Shown piece after piece: positions 35,901 through 44,103 of a DNA stretch of 64,000 bases. A program made the translations under genes and the position numbers. Under the pieces are notes generated by a model that saw only the letters and a list, made by a program, of their open reading frames with translations, was not told the DNA's origin and did no database searches. How positions within the stretch are numbered: position 1 is the first letter of the stretch; each line of letters begins with the position of its first letter. The stretch lies in the NCBI RefSeq assembly GCF_004342265.1, contig NZ_SMCS01000003.1:248001-312000 (forward strand). Direction: 5' to 3'. This stretch comes from Luteibacter rhizovicinus. Lineage in GTDB: Bacteria; Pseudomonadota; Gammaproteobacteria; Xanthomonadales; Rhodanobacteraceae.

Positions 35901-38900
35901 GGTCGCCGCGGGAGCACCTACCGGATTGCCGGCGAGATCGATATTCTGCCCATCGACGATGCCGCCGATCGAGTCGTCTCCGGCAAGATTGACCGCCGAA
36001 CCGCTGCCGATCGACACCGTCGCCCCGCCCCGCGCTTCGGCGGCGGCAGCACCGGCACCCGTGATATTCATCGTGGCGCCATTGACGGCGACATTGGTCG
36101 CGGCGCCCGTCGCGACCAGCGCGCGCGATCCCGCACCCGACGCCGTCAGCGTCGAGGTGGCGGGCAACGAAAGCAAGGCACCGTCGTCGATGCGGAACAA
36201 GGTAGTTCGATCCGTGTTCGCATCGAGCGCGCTTGCGGCACTGGCAATTCGCGACGAAAGCCCGGTCGCGTGGAATGCAATCTGATCGGTGTTCGCGAAC
36301 ACCGGCGTCGCGCTGTTGGCAACGTTCACCAGGCCGCCGTTGATCGCTTCCGCACCTATCGCACCCGCGCCATTGAGTTGCACTTGCGAGCCGGCGAGAA
36401 GATTCATCGTCGCGGCCGATCCCGACGCGACGACACCGTGCGTGCGGGCAGCGACGCTGCCGCCATTGACGGTGACGGTTCCCGTCGTATTGCCGGTGGT
36501 CGCGGCGGTACCGGTACCGGAATCGACGAACATGCCCGTCCCGCCATCCGCGATGGAGATAGCGCCACTGTTGTTCGCGGTCGCTCCGGTCTCGACGCGT
36601 ATGCCTGTGGTCGACGCGCCGGTGAAGACGATGTCGCCCGTATTGGTCAGCTTCGCGCTGTTACGCGCGATGTATCCGGTCACGCCAACCTGACTGGCGT
36701 TAAGCGTGGCGGCACTGGTCAGCGTCGTCGTCCCGACCGGCGACCCGGTGTTTTTCCCGGTCAGATCGTGTTTCTGCCCGTCGGCGATCGCGGCTACCGC
36801 GCCCGTACCGGTAAGACCGAACGTCGTCGCGGCATCGATGGTGCCGATTGAGCCGCCTTCGACGATGACGCCACGGGCTCCGGCGCCCGTCACGTCGATC
36901 GTCGCATCGTGGGTATCCACCAGCGTCGACGATGCCCCCGTGCCCATCACGGCGACCGATCCGGCACCCGAGGCCGTGACATGCAAGCCCGTACCGTCGA
37001 AGTCGGCGCCGCTTTCGACACGGAACAGCGTCGAGGACGGCGTGGTCACATTGAGCGTTGCCCCGGGGTCGACCACGATGCGCGCGTCAGGGCCGAACGC
37101 GAAAAAACCGATCTGATTCGAGCCGCTCGCGAACGTGGGTACCGCGCCCGCCGCGACATCCACCGACGCGCGTCCGCGCGCGTGAATGCCGATGGCACCA
37201 TTGCCCAACAGGTTCACCGGACCCTGCACGCTCGCCAGTGCGGTGCCGGTGCCCTGGCCTTCCGTCCAGATGCCGAAGTTGCGCGTACCGCTGGCCGGAT
37301 CGGCGCCACCGGCGACATTGATCGTGCCGGAGGAGATCGCACGCGCCGTCGCGGCGGAATTGCTTATGACCTTGATGCCGGTACCGTTAACGCCGTTGAG
37401 GTTGATCGTTCCCGTATTGACGATGCCGCCGCTCGATCCGGCATTCACCACGGAAATACCGATGTTCTCGCGCGGCACCGTGGCCGCCGCGCCATTGACG
37501 TCGATCGTGCCGCTATTAGTGACCTGGGCCGTATTGCCGCCGGTCACGAGAATGCCGGCAGCGTTCTGGGTCTTCGTGCCGATGGCGATGCGTCCGGCAT
37601 TGCTCACCGTCGCGTTGCCGTTGACGTTGATGCCCGTCGTAATGGTTACCTGATTGATCGCCACGTCGGCGGCGTTCGAGGTCGGCGTGGTCTGCGGGCC
37701 ACGACCGATATAGATCGTGCCCGTGGCCGCATTCGTGAACGACGCCGTCGCGTCGTTGAGGTACACGCCGTCCATCGACCCGTTCGACTTGGACCCGGTG
37801 ACGCCGACGTTGATGCTTCCGGTGTTCGTCGCCGTGGCATTTGTACTTAGACGAATACCTGTCGACTTGCCCGCGCCATTGGCGGTGCCCGTCGCCAGGT
37901 TGATGACTCCGCTATTGGCGAAGGTACTGCTATTGAGCACATCCACGATGTTCGCGCCGAATGCACCATCGGTCGTGCGGCCATTGGCCTCGGGGAAGAA
38001 ATTGCCGTTGATGACGCCGGTATTGCTGCCCTTGCTGGCCCCCGTCAGCAGCATCGCCGTGCCGTCGCCCGACGTATGGATCACGCCCAGCGTTCCCTGG
38101 TTGAGCAAGGTGGCGCCCAGGTCGGCGCGCATGGCGCCATGATTCGCATTGGCCACTTCCAGCAAGCCGCCTTTGGCGATCGTGCCGGTCGCATTGGCGC
38201 CCGTCACGTTCACGACGATGCGATCCCCGATGGGCTGGGCGACTTCGTCGGTCGGATCATTGGCGGTCGTCGTGTACTGCGTCGTCTGCGTCGAGGAGGT
38301 ATAGGCCTTGGCGAACTCGGCGTTATAACGGGTCGGATCGAGATTGCCCGCTTGCAACGCGGCAATAAGAAAGTCGTTGTACGCGCGCAGTTGCGCGTCG
38401 TTGGTCACGGTCTGCGTGGTCGTGACGCCGTCCAGCGTCGTCACGGTAAACGTGCCGCCATATGCCGCGACGTAGGTCGTGGCAAAACCTTGCGGCGTAG
38501 TGGGACTGGCGGCTTCGCCGACGAAGGTAATGCGGTTGCTCGATTGCCAGTTGATCGCGCTGGCCGCAGGACCCGACCCGTCGGCGTAGAACAGCGAGGT
38601 CTGTTTCGCCGCGATGGTCCAGTTGTTGGCTGCCGCCGTCGGTGTGGCGCGACCGATATTGACGTTGAAGGTGCCGCCGGCCGCGGTCACGGAACCGACG
38701 CGCGCGTCGATGTACTGATTGCCGTTGACGTTGACGATATCGGGAACGGTCGTGTCGTAAGTCGTGGGCGCCAGCGGCACGAGGTTCGCGGTCGCGAAGA
38801 CGGAGACGACGCGCCGGCCGCCCGTAATGGGATCGGGGACGCTGATGCCGACATTCTGCTGGCCCGGATTGAGCCGTGCGGCACCGATCCACTGTGCGCC

Positions 38901-39182
38901 CGAGACGATACGACCGAGATCGCGCAGCGCCGCGAGCGTGGTGTTCTGCGCACCGGTTAGTCCGGCGGCGAAGCGCTGATCGCCGATCAGCGTGACGGTC
39001 CCCCCGCCCGGAACGATCTGCTGACCGACCTTGGCGTCATTGACCAGCGGACTGTAAGCGGCCAGCGTCACCGTCTGGGCAACCGCCGTGGGTGCTACCG
39101 CCATGCTCATGGTCGATCCGACCAACGCCGAAATCACTCCCAGATATACGGCCCGACGCGACATCCCGAACATCGTCATCAT
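32937..39182 (-). CDS. Giant type V (autotransporter) outer-membrane protein
   Basis: A 2081-residue autotransporter. It has a signal peptide (about 1-36, ending APTAVAQ) and a long Gly/Ala/Thr/Asn-rich passenger with repeating strands of the type NTGTI-N-GTG, as in beta-helix adhesins. A Pro-rich linker (about 1710-1760) carries two close cysteine pairs. The C-terminal beta-barrel (about 1795-2081) ends in the outer-membrane signature GVRWSF. Within the passenger a unit of about 276 residues is duplicated (roughly 37200-36372 and 36371-35720). No protease triad was recognised, so adhesion or biofilm is the likelier role. The ATG at 39182 follows GGGAG. Confidence 0.88.
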   Translation of the reverse strand: MMTMFGMSRRAVYLGVISALVGSTMSMAVAPTAVAQTVTLAAYSPLVNDAKVGQQIVPGGGTVTLIGDQRFAAGLTGAQNTTLAALRDLGRIVSGAQWIGAARLNPGQQNVGISVPDPITGGRRVVSVFATANLVPLAPTTYDTTVPDIVNVNGNQYIDARVGSVTAAGGTFNVNIGRATPTAAANNWTIAAKQTSLFYADGSGPAASAINWQSSNRITFVGEAASPTTPQGFATTYVAAYGGTFTVTTLDGVTTTQTVTNDAQLRAYNDFLIAALQAGNLDPTRYNAEFAKAYTSSTQTTQYTTTANDPTDEVAQPIGDRIVVNVTGANATGTIAKGGLLEVANANHGAMRADLGATLLNQGTLGVIHTSGDGTAMLLTGASKGSNTGVINGNFFPEANGRTTDGAFGANIVDVLNSSTFANSGVINLATGTANGAGKSTGIRLSTNATATNTGSINVGVTGSKSNGSMDGVYLNDATASFTNAATGTIYIGRGPQTTPTSNAADVAINQVTITTGINVNGNATVSNAGRIAIGTKTQNAAGILVTGGNTAQVTNSGTIDVNGAAATVPRENIGISVVNAGSSGGIVNTGTINLNGVNGTGIKVISNSAATARAISSGTINVAGGADPASGTRNFGIWTEGQGTGTALASVQGPVNLLGNGAIGIHARGRASVDVAAGAVPTFASGSNQIGFFAFGPDARIVVDPGATLNVTTPSSTLFRVESGADFDGTGLHVTASGAGSVAVMGTGASSTLVDTHDATIDVTGAGARGVIVEGGSIGTIDAATTFGLTGTGAVAAIADGQKHDLTGKNTGSPVGTTTLTSAATLNASQVGVTGYIARNSAKLTNTGDIVFTGASTTGIRVETGATANNSGAISIADGGTGMFVDSGTGTAATTGNTTGTVTVNGGSVAARTHGVVASGSAATMNLLAGSQVQLNGAGAIGAEAINGGLVNVANSATPVFANTDQIAFHATGLSSRIASAASALDANTDRTTLFRIDDGALLSLPATSTLTASGAGSRALVATGAATNVAVNGATMNITGAGAAAAEARGGATVSIGSGSAVNLAGDDSIGGIVDGQNIDLAGNPVGAPAATSLLNSANVTGAGARGTGFIARNSGVFTNAGAINLTGAGSTGVVVQQGGGLSNTGTIHIADGTGVRVEGAGAQTLNPSGSIVVDNGVAGIHLLNGAQLSIESNNAQIVAGGSAHGILVDTGAASLSADGTVITTTGTGNGIENAAEIGAITLHNVTFNVGDGAGIRTATAIDPSSTVTFNIVGKGVGVAYRHADGSPGSENLTFGPGFVANAHGAGAVGIVALTTGTVDSQATVNVNDPAGGTALLAGTASSVTNRGSLISASLVSPVVDLSNGSGTHFENVGTLLAASPTAVAVQGSAGNDSIALSGGQVRGDVATGDGTDRFDWTAGTLSGGLTMGNGAGNVANIAAVDTSSTLHLLSGTGGGNTLTFTGTQARGGSFAADDPSKGINLGRGWNTISFANNAAFTLTDNLHLANSDVNIDATSVLYAGDNVHPTISGAQPGSANVTNAGLIDLTNGSGSPGNSLTIDGDYVSNGGRVALITTFNQGGVLSNQSTDRLLVQGNVRMPGAETTLFVSPSVASNGDLTDLNHNGAVDANEGISVVQIAGTSTAGAFRLNGGYLAVGPWQYGLYAFQPGASVASQRLVAGATTGTAFWDYRLANVYVCQTDCVVTSAINPPPTPAVGVPFTPPTPPVAPSPDPFITSNPAPDGCVVDGVDNCSPARRAVAPQVATYIATPTALQLYGFQNIDNLHRRLGEIRQDRGAADTLGGNVFARYIGGDYTYHTDRSFKQYGYDADVQTHAVQVGVDVLSMDADRSSLRAGLAYTHGTTRLDPRAADGYSHAKYDSNSVAMYMTWQDIGGFYLDGVVSGDRHQGNVDVARAQGVARLRATGWTASLEAGYPWRFGDGYEIEPQLQIQRQHLRIHDLTDRDNVTAHYDDTDQTVGRAGVRLDRTFAGDNGRLITPYARLNYVRGFGGRPAVTVGSSEVDVSQRFLGGRFGQYGELGLGGTASWRSGFSVYAEGDYRTDIGSAGTQGWGFNLGVRWSF

Positions 39183-39249
39183 GCTTCGCTCCCTGTCCCG
39201 GCTGGTACCGGAAAGCGTCACACTGGATTCCCCCGCCCCGTTCTACCCG

Positions 39250-39271
39250 ATATGGACCGTTAACACCATAT
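39250..39271. promoter_or_regulatory. Inverted repeat between autotransporter and psd
   Basis: ATATGG (39250-39255) and CCATAT (39266-39271) form a perfect inverted repeat with a 10-base spacer, in the 147-base gap between the divergent autotransporter and psd genes. One helical turn between half-sites suits a dimeric regulator. Binding protein unknown. Confidence 0.35.
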
Positions 39272-39293
39272 TTCGTCAGGTGTAAGCGCCATC

Positions 39294-39322
39294 GAGGCAA
39301 TACGCGCTCATCCCCCTATAAT
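39294..39322 (+). promoter_or_regulatory. Putative sigma-70 promoter of psd
   Basis: A consensus -10 TATAAT lies at 39317-39322, with a weak -35 GAGGCA (39294-39299) 17 bases upstream. The predicted transcription start falls at or next to the psd ATG at 39330, implying a leaderless mRNA. Confidence 0.5.
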
Positions 39323-39329
39323 CCCGGCG

Positions 39330-40169
39330 ATGAAAGCCAAAGTCCTCCTGCAGTACATCCTTCCGCACCGGGCCCTTTCGCGTGTCGTCTACTGGGCCAC
39401 CCGCTGGACCTGGACGCCGTGGAAGAACTTCCTGATCTCGCAGATCGTGCAGCGCTACGACGTAGACATGAGCCAGGCCGCGCAACCGGACCCTCTCGCC
39501 TATCAGCACTTCAATGCGTTCTTCACACGCAAGCTGCGTGCGGATGCACGGGTCGCGACCCCCGGCAACGACCTCCTGCTCTGCCCTGCCGATGGCCGCA
39601 TCAGTCAGATGGGCCGCATCGTCGACGGCCGCATTTTCCAGGCGAAGGGTCAGGAGTACACGGCCGCCGAACTGCTCGGCGATGAAACGGCAGCGGTACC
39701 TTTCCGCAACGGTCGCTTCGTCACCATCTATCTGTCGCCCCGCGACTATCACCGCGTGCACATGCCACTGACTGGCGAACTCGTCGAGACGGTGCATGTT
39801 CCCGGGCGCATCTTCAGCGTCGCCCCATTCGCGGTCGAAGCCATTCCGCGTGTCTTCGCGCGCAACGAACGCCTGGTCTGCCACTTCACCGGCGAACGCG
39901 GTCCTTTCGTGTCGGTGATGGTGGGCGCGATCCTGGTGTCCAGCGTCGCCACCGTCTGGGATGGTCTGGTCATTCCGCCCTATGCCTCGGATATCCGGCA
40001 TAAGGACTGCCGCGACCGTCACGTGAAACTGGAACGGTTCGCCGAAATGGCCCGGTTCAACATGGGCTCGACCGTGATCCTGCTGCTTCCCGAGGGTTAC
40101 GAACTGGACGATCTGCCGCCCCGGCAGCAAGTGGTGGTGGGACAGCGGCTGGGGCACTGGCAGGGCTGA
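39330..40169 (+). CDS. psd: Phosphatidylserine decarboxylase
   Basis: Psd makes phosphatidylethanolamine from phosphatidylserine at the inner membrane, using a pyruvoyl group formed by self-cleavage. The 279-residue proenzyme has Asp88 (PADG), His144 in SPRDYHRVHMP and the cleavage motif MGST (245-248), where Gly246-Ser247 is the expected cut. Most homologues have LGST, so Met replaces Leu at the first position. The N-terminus LLQYILPHRALSR aligns with the E. coli start, supporting the ATG at 39330. No ribosome-binding site precedes it, and a TATAAT is only seven bases upstream, so translation is probably leaderless. Confidence 0.95.
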   Translation: MKAKVLLQYILPHRALSRVVYWATRWTWTPWKNFLISQIVQRYDVDMSQAAQPDPLAYQHFNAFFTRKLRADARVATPGNDLLLCPADGRISQMGRIVDGRIFQAKGQEYTAAELLGDETAAVPFRNGRFVTIYLSPRDYHRVHMPLTGELVETVHVPGRIFSVAPFAVEAIPRVFARNERLVCHFTGERGPFVSVMVGAILVSSVATVWDGLVIPPYASDIRHKDCRDRHVKLERFAEMARFNMGSTVILLLPEGYELDDLPPRQQVVVGQRLGHWQG

Positions 40170-40212
40170 AACCCTGATGTGACCCGGCGCGTCACCTTGT
40201 GACCAAATTCGC

Positions 40213-40241
40213 TTACATTGGACGCGACGTAGGGGTATGCT
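40213..40241 (+). promoter_or_regulatory. Putative sigma-70 promoter for the 40306 gene
   Basis: TTACAT (40213-40218) and TATGCT (40236-40241) are separated by 17 bases. The predicted start leaves a leader of about 58 bases before the ATG at 40306, with AGGGGAT near the start codon. Confidence 0.4.
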
Positions 40242-40305
40242 TTGGACTTGACGTGCCACCGGGGGGAGGTACGGGTCGATAGCAAAGCCTTAGGGGATCC
40301 ATCCA

Positions 40306-40746
40306 ATGCGCCTCGTCAGCCACCTTATCGCTGTCAATCGCGAAATCCGCCTGCGCCGACAACTTGCCGATATCGAACGGGTCGTTCTCGCCCTTCCCGC
40401 CCGCGCCCATGCGGATTTGCAGCAACTGGTCAAAAGGGAAATGGAACAGGCTGCCGCCTGCGACTTCCCCCATCTGTACGGCACGCCGCCGGAAGAGCGC
40501 TACAGCGCTTATGGCCTGGGACCGGACATCGGACTGGGCAAGGCCCGCTCCGACAACCACCTGATCGCAACCCGTGGCGTGGCGCTGTGGATCGCTTCCG
40601 TGTACCACGAGACGCTGGATGCCAAGCGCAGCGGCATGGAAGACATCCATCGCCAGGTGCTGCGCCTGATCCGTCAGATCAAAGAACTTTCCGCTCCGCG
40701 GCGCGATGTCGCCAGCAGCTGGATGGACCCGCGCGCCATCGCCTGA
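40306..40746 (+). CDS. Conserved-looking cytoplasmic protein, unknown function
   Basis: A 146-residue soluble protein, with no signal peptide or membrane segment. It is mostly helical with many Arg and Glu residues (REIRLRRQLADIERVVLAL) and a central Gly/Tyr-rich stretch (HLYGTPPEERYSAYGLGPDIGLG). I recognise no domain. Codon usage and a plausible ribosome-binding site (AGGGGATC before the ATG) support it as a real gene, as does its likely promoter at 40213-40241. It ends 21 bases from the convergent transglycosylase gene. No function is proposed. Confidence 0.75.
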   Translation: MRLVSHLIAVNREIRLRRQLADIERVVLALPARAHADLQQLVKREMEQAAACDFPHLYGTPPEERYSAYGLGPDIGLGKARSDNHLIATRGVALWIASVYHETLDAKRSGMEDIHRQVLRLIRQIKELSAPRRDVASSWMDPRAIA

Positions 40747-40767
40747 TGGCGCGCCCCGGCCGGTGCC

Positions 40768-42279
40768 TCAGCGGCAGACCGGAATCCGTATGCTTTGCCC
40801 CACCTTCAGGTTGTGGCCCTTGAGTCCGTTCATCCGCGCGAGGTCTTCGACATCCGCGCAATCGCTCTTGCGCGCGATGCTGACCAGCGTATCCCCTCGC
40901 TTTACCGTATAGCTCTTCGCTCCCTGCGGTTTCGCCGGTGCCGGCGACGACACGGGCGGCGGCGGTGGCGCAACCAGCCTTACCGCGCTGTGCAGATCGT
41001 TGGCCAGGATGGGCCACGGGCCGTCGGCGCAACTGGACGCATACACCTTCTCCAGTTGCTTGGGCACATCCAGACGGGTACCGACCGACTGTACGATCAT
41101 CGGGTCCAGGCGCGGATTGAGGTTGCGTAGCGTCCGGAACCAGCCATCCGTCATGCCTTCGGCGGAACCCATGCACACGGTCAGCTCGCTGAGGGAAGCC
41201 GGCCGCTTGAGCACGATGGCTCCCGGTTCGCCATCGACCTTCGGCCATTTCAGGTGATAGCTGTCCGGATGCAGGAACAGCCACGCCGCAGCCAGCACCA
41301 TTGGTACATAGTCCCGCGTTTCGGGCGACATCTGGTTGTATATCTGCGGATCGTAAAAACTCACACCCGGATTCGCTGCCGCCATGCGGCGCATGCGGCC
41401 TTCGCCGCCGTTGTACGCGGCCAGGGTAAGTTCGAGGTTGTTATTGAAGACTTCGAGCTGCTCGTCGATGTACTGGGCGTTGGCGCGAGCCGCAAGACTC
41501 GGGTCGAAACGCTGGTCGAAACCGTCGGTATTCGACAGACCGAAGCGCAGCCCGGTGGCATACATGAACTGCAGCGGGCCCGACGCGCCCGAGCGCGATA
41601 CCGCGTGAACCTTGCCACCCGATTCCTTCGCCATGATGCCGAACAGCAGCGCCTCGGGAAGATCCGCCTGGCGATACTCCGGCCACATGCGATAGCGCAT
41701 GAACTGATAATTGACGTAAGCGTCCATCAGGTTAGGACGCAGCTGGGTAAGCCACATTTCCAGCGCGGCCTTCACCGGGCCATTCATCACCATCAGGTCC
41801 GAGAATTGATGACCGCGCAACATGGTGACGCTGCGCTGCGCCTGTGGCAGCGCACCGATGCCGGCCACGGGCGAGGCTCCCGCATCGCCCGGTGCGGCGC
41901 CCGATTCCGGCGTGCCGGCCATATCGTCGCTATCCTCGCCTTCGATGAAGCTGCCGTCCTTCAGGCGCAACAACCGGTCGAAGACCGAGATGAAACGCTG
42001 CGGATCGCAACCCGGTGTCAGCCCGCAGCGCGCGGACGCGTCCTTCAGCTGGTCGAGCGCGGCGCCACGGGACTTGTCGGCGGCCGGCGTATCGCCACGC
42101 CGCGCCTGATCGATCGATGCCTCGTAGCCCTTGCTGGCCTGGTTCATCCGGTCGTAGAGCGCATTCACCGCTGGCGTCGCCTTGCCCGCGGGACGGGTAT
42201 TGCCGCCACCGGAAGCACAGCCCGCGAGCAGCGCGAGCGAAAGAAGAGTGAGGCGACTCAATACGACAGCGGACGGCAT
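40768..42279 (-). CDS. MltD-like membrane-bound lytic transglycosylase with LysM
   Basis: A 503-residue lipoprotein with lipobox LLAGC (Cys21), so probably anchored in the outer membrane. The SLT domain (about 190-330) has catalytic Glu219 in MAKESGG, then SGASGPLQFMYATG and AYNGGEGRMRRM. One C-terminal LysM (about 455-503, YTVKRGDTLVSIARKS...) binds peptidoglycan. MltD of E. coli carries two LysM copies; here one is evident. It cleaves glycan strands to 1,6-anhydro-muropeptides. The gene stands alone, divergent from yjgR with a 309-base gap. It is not near the T4SS, so it is not an obvious VirB1 substitute, though it could serve as one. Confidence 0.9.
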   Translation of the reverse strand: MPSAVVLSRLTLLSLALLAGCASGGGNTRPAGKATPAVNALYDRMNQASKGYEASIDQARRGDTPAADKSRGAALDQLKDASARCGLTPGCDPQRFISVFDRLLRLKDGSFIEGEDSDDMAGTPESGAAPGDAGASPVAGIGALPQAQRSVTMLRGHQFSDLMVMNGPVKAALEMWLTQLRPNLMDAYVNYQFMRYRMWPEYRQADLPEALLFGIMAKESGGKVHAVSRSGASGPLQFMYATGLRFGLSNTDGFDQRFDPSLAARANAQYIDEQLEVFNNNLELTLAAYNGGEGRMRRMAAANPGVSFYDPQIYNQMSPETRDYVPMVLAAAWLFLHPDSYHLKWPKVDGEPGAIVLKRPASLSELTVCMGSAEGMTDGWFRTLRNLNPRLDPMIVQSVGTRLDVPKQLEKVYASSCADGPWPILANDLHSAVRLVAPPPPPVSSPAPAKPQGAKSYTVKRGDTLVSIARKSDCADVEDLARMNGLKGHNLKVGQSIRIPVCR

Positions 42280-42588
42280 GGACTACTCGATGGGGCGAAC
42301 AATGCCGGCCACGTTACCCGTGCGGGGACTACGACTCAACAGTCGCGAAGCCCCGTCGCTACGGCGCGTTCAGGCCCGCACTAATGCGCTGACAGCGGCA
42401 TGCCTTTCACACCCGCATAAAAGACGATCAGCACCACCGGTGCATTCCCCGTCATTCCGCGGGTGAGTCCTCCAGGCGGCAGCGAATTATGGGGCCGTCG
42501 CCGCATTCGATCATCCTCTGTTGAATGTCGGCGAAGTGCCCTTCCATGGCACTACAATCCTTACGCCCATCAACGCAAAGGCCCAGCC
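42280..42588. other. Divergent intergenic region, transglycosylase / yjgR
   Basis: About 309 bases without a credible gene. A TACAAT (42553-42558) could be a -10 for yjgR, but the nearest TTGAAT (42521-42526) is 26 bases away, too far for a normal sigma-70 pair. Nothing else stands out. Confidence 0.4.
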
Positions 42589-44103
42589 ATGCCCAGCATC
42601 TTTATCGGTCGCAACGACGACGCCCAGGTCGAACTCGATGCCCGCTACGGCAACCGCCACGGCATGATCGCCGGCGCCACCGGCACGGGTAAATCCGTGT
42701 CGCTGATGCTCCTGGCCGAAGGGTTCTCCCGCATGGGCGTGCCCTGTTTCCTTGCCGACGCGAAGGGCGATCTGGCCGGCCTGGCGCAAGCCGCGGGTGC
42801 GCCATCCGAAAAACTCGCCGCGCGTTTTGCGAAGCTGGGCCTGACGGACTGGAAACCCGCCGCCAATCCCGTGGTGTTCTGGGACATTTACGGCAAGCTC
42901 GGTCATCCGGTGCGGGCGACCATTTCGGAGATGGGACCCACCCTGCTCTCCCGCATCATGGAATTGAACGACACACAGCAAGGCGTGCTGGAAGTGGTGT
43001 TCAAGGTCGCGGACGACGAAGGCCTGCTGCTGCTCGACCTGGCCGATCTGCGCTCCATGCTGGGTTTCGCCTCCGATCACGCGAAAGACATCTCGGCGCG
43101 CTACGGCCTGATCAGCGCGCAGAGCGTCGCGGCCATCCAGCGCGCGCTGCTGAAAATGGAATCGGACGGTGCGGATTCTTTCTTCGGCGAACCGGCGCTC
43201 GAACTGGCCGACCTGATGCGCCAGGACATGAGCGGCCGCGGCGTCATCGGCATACTGGCCGCGCAGACGCTGATCCTGAAGCCGCGTCTCTATTCGACCT
43301 TCCTGCTGTGGTTGCTTTCCGAACTATTCGAGCAGATGCCTGAAGTGGGCGACCTCGATCAGCCGAAGATGGTGTTCTTCTTCGACGAAGCGCATCTGCT
43401 GTTCGACGACGCCCCACCCGCCCTGCGCCAGCGCGTCGAACAGGTCGTCCGGCTCATTCGTTCCAAGGGCGTGGGCGTGTACTTCTGCTCGCAGAATCCG
43501 GACGACGTGCCAGGCGATATTCTCGGCCAGCTCGGCAACCGCGTGCAGCACGCGCTGCGCGCGTTCACCCCTCGCGACCAGAAAGCGGTACGGGCCGCCG
43601 CCGAAACTTTCGCCCGCAATCCGAAACTGGACGTCACCGAAGCGATCGGCGGACTCGGCGTCGGCGAGGCACTGGCATCCACGCTCGGCGAGGGCGGCGT
43701 GCCGACCCCTGTCCAGAAGATCCTGGTCAGCACGCCCACCTGTCGCATCGGCGCAATCACGGACGAGGAGCGCGCCGTCGTTCGCGCGCGTTCACCCGTC
43801 GGCGGCAAATACGACACGACGGTCAATCGCGATTCCGCCGAAGAGATGCTGGCGCGGCGCGCAAGCGAGAAGAACGACGCCGACGCGCCGCCCGCGCGCG
43901 GCAACGGCCCCGCAGCCGGCAATGCGACCGATGAAGCCGGTGCCGGCTGGAGCGGCGCGGTACGCGACGCGTTGCTGGGTACGAAGCGTCGCCAGGGCAT
44001 GATCGAAACCATGGCCAAATCGGTGACCCGTCAGGTGGGCTCGAAAGCGGGCCAGGCGATCGTGCGCGGCATCCTCGGCAGTATCTTCGGCGGCAAGCGC
44101 TGA
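42589..44103 (+). CDS. yjgR: HerA-like P-loop ATPase, DUF853/YjgR family
   Basis: A 504-residue cytoplasmic ATPase of the DUF853 (YjgR) branch of the HerA/FtsK superfamily. Walker A is AGATGTGKS (about 28-36) and Walker B is [12 protein letters not shown]. An Arg-rich region follows, and the C-terminus is Gly/Lys-rich (SIFGGKR). Biochemical function is not settled. The ATG at 42589 gives the expected MPSIFIGR start. The stop and the next start share bases (TGATG), so it is co-translated with the membrane/TPR gene and through it with greB. Confidence 0.92.
   Translation: MPSIFIGRNDDAQVELDARYGNRHGMIAGATGTGKSVSLMLLAEGFSRMGVPCFLADAKGDLAGLAQAAGAPSEKLAARFAKLGLTDWKPAANPVVFWDIYGKLGHPVRATISEMGPTLLSRIMELNDTQQGVLEVVFKVADDEGLLLLDLADLRSMLGFASDHAKDISARYGLISAQSVAAIQRALLKMESDGADSFFGEPALELADLMRQDMSGRGVIGILAAQTLILKPRLYSTFLLWLLSELFEQMPEVGDLDQPKMVFFFDEAHLLFDDAPPALRQRVEQVVRLIRSKGVGVYFCSQNPDDVPGDILGQLGNRVQHALRAFTPRDQKAVRAAAETFARNPKLDVTEAIGGLGVGEALASTLGEGGVPTPVQKILVSTPTCRIGAITDEERAVVRARSPVGGKYDTTVNRDSAEEMLARRASEKNDADAPPARGNGPAAGNATDEAGAGWSGAVRDALLGTKRRQGMIETMAKSVTRQVGSKAGQAIVRGILGSIFGGKR

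Noticed and set aside
35016-36851. 611-codon plus-strand open frame over the autotransporter
   Set aside because: Repetitive Arg/Gly/Asp composition mirrors the passenger repeats on the other strand; not a gene.
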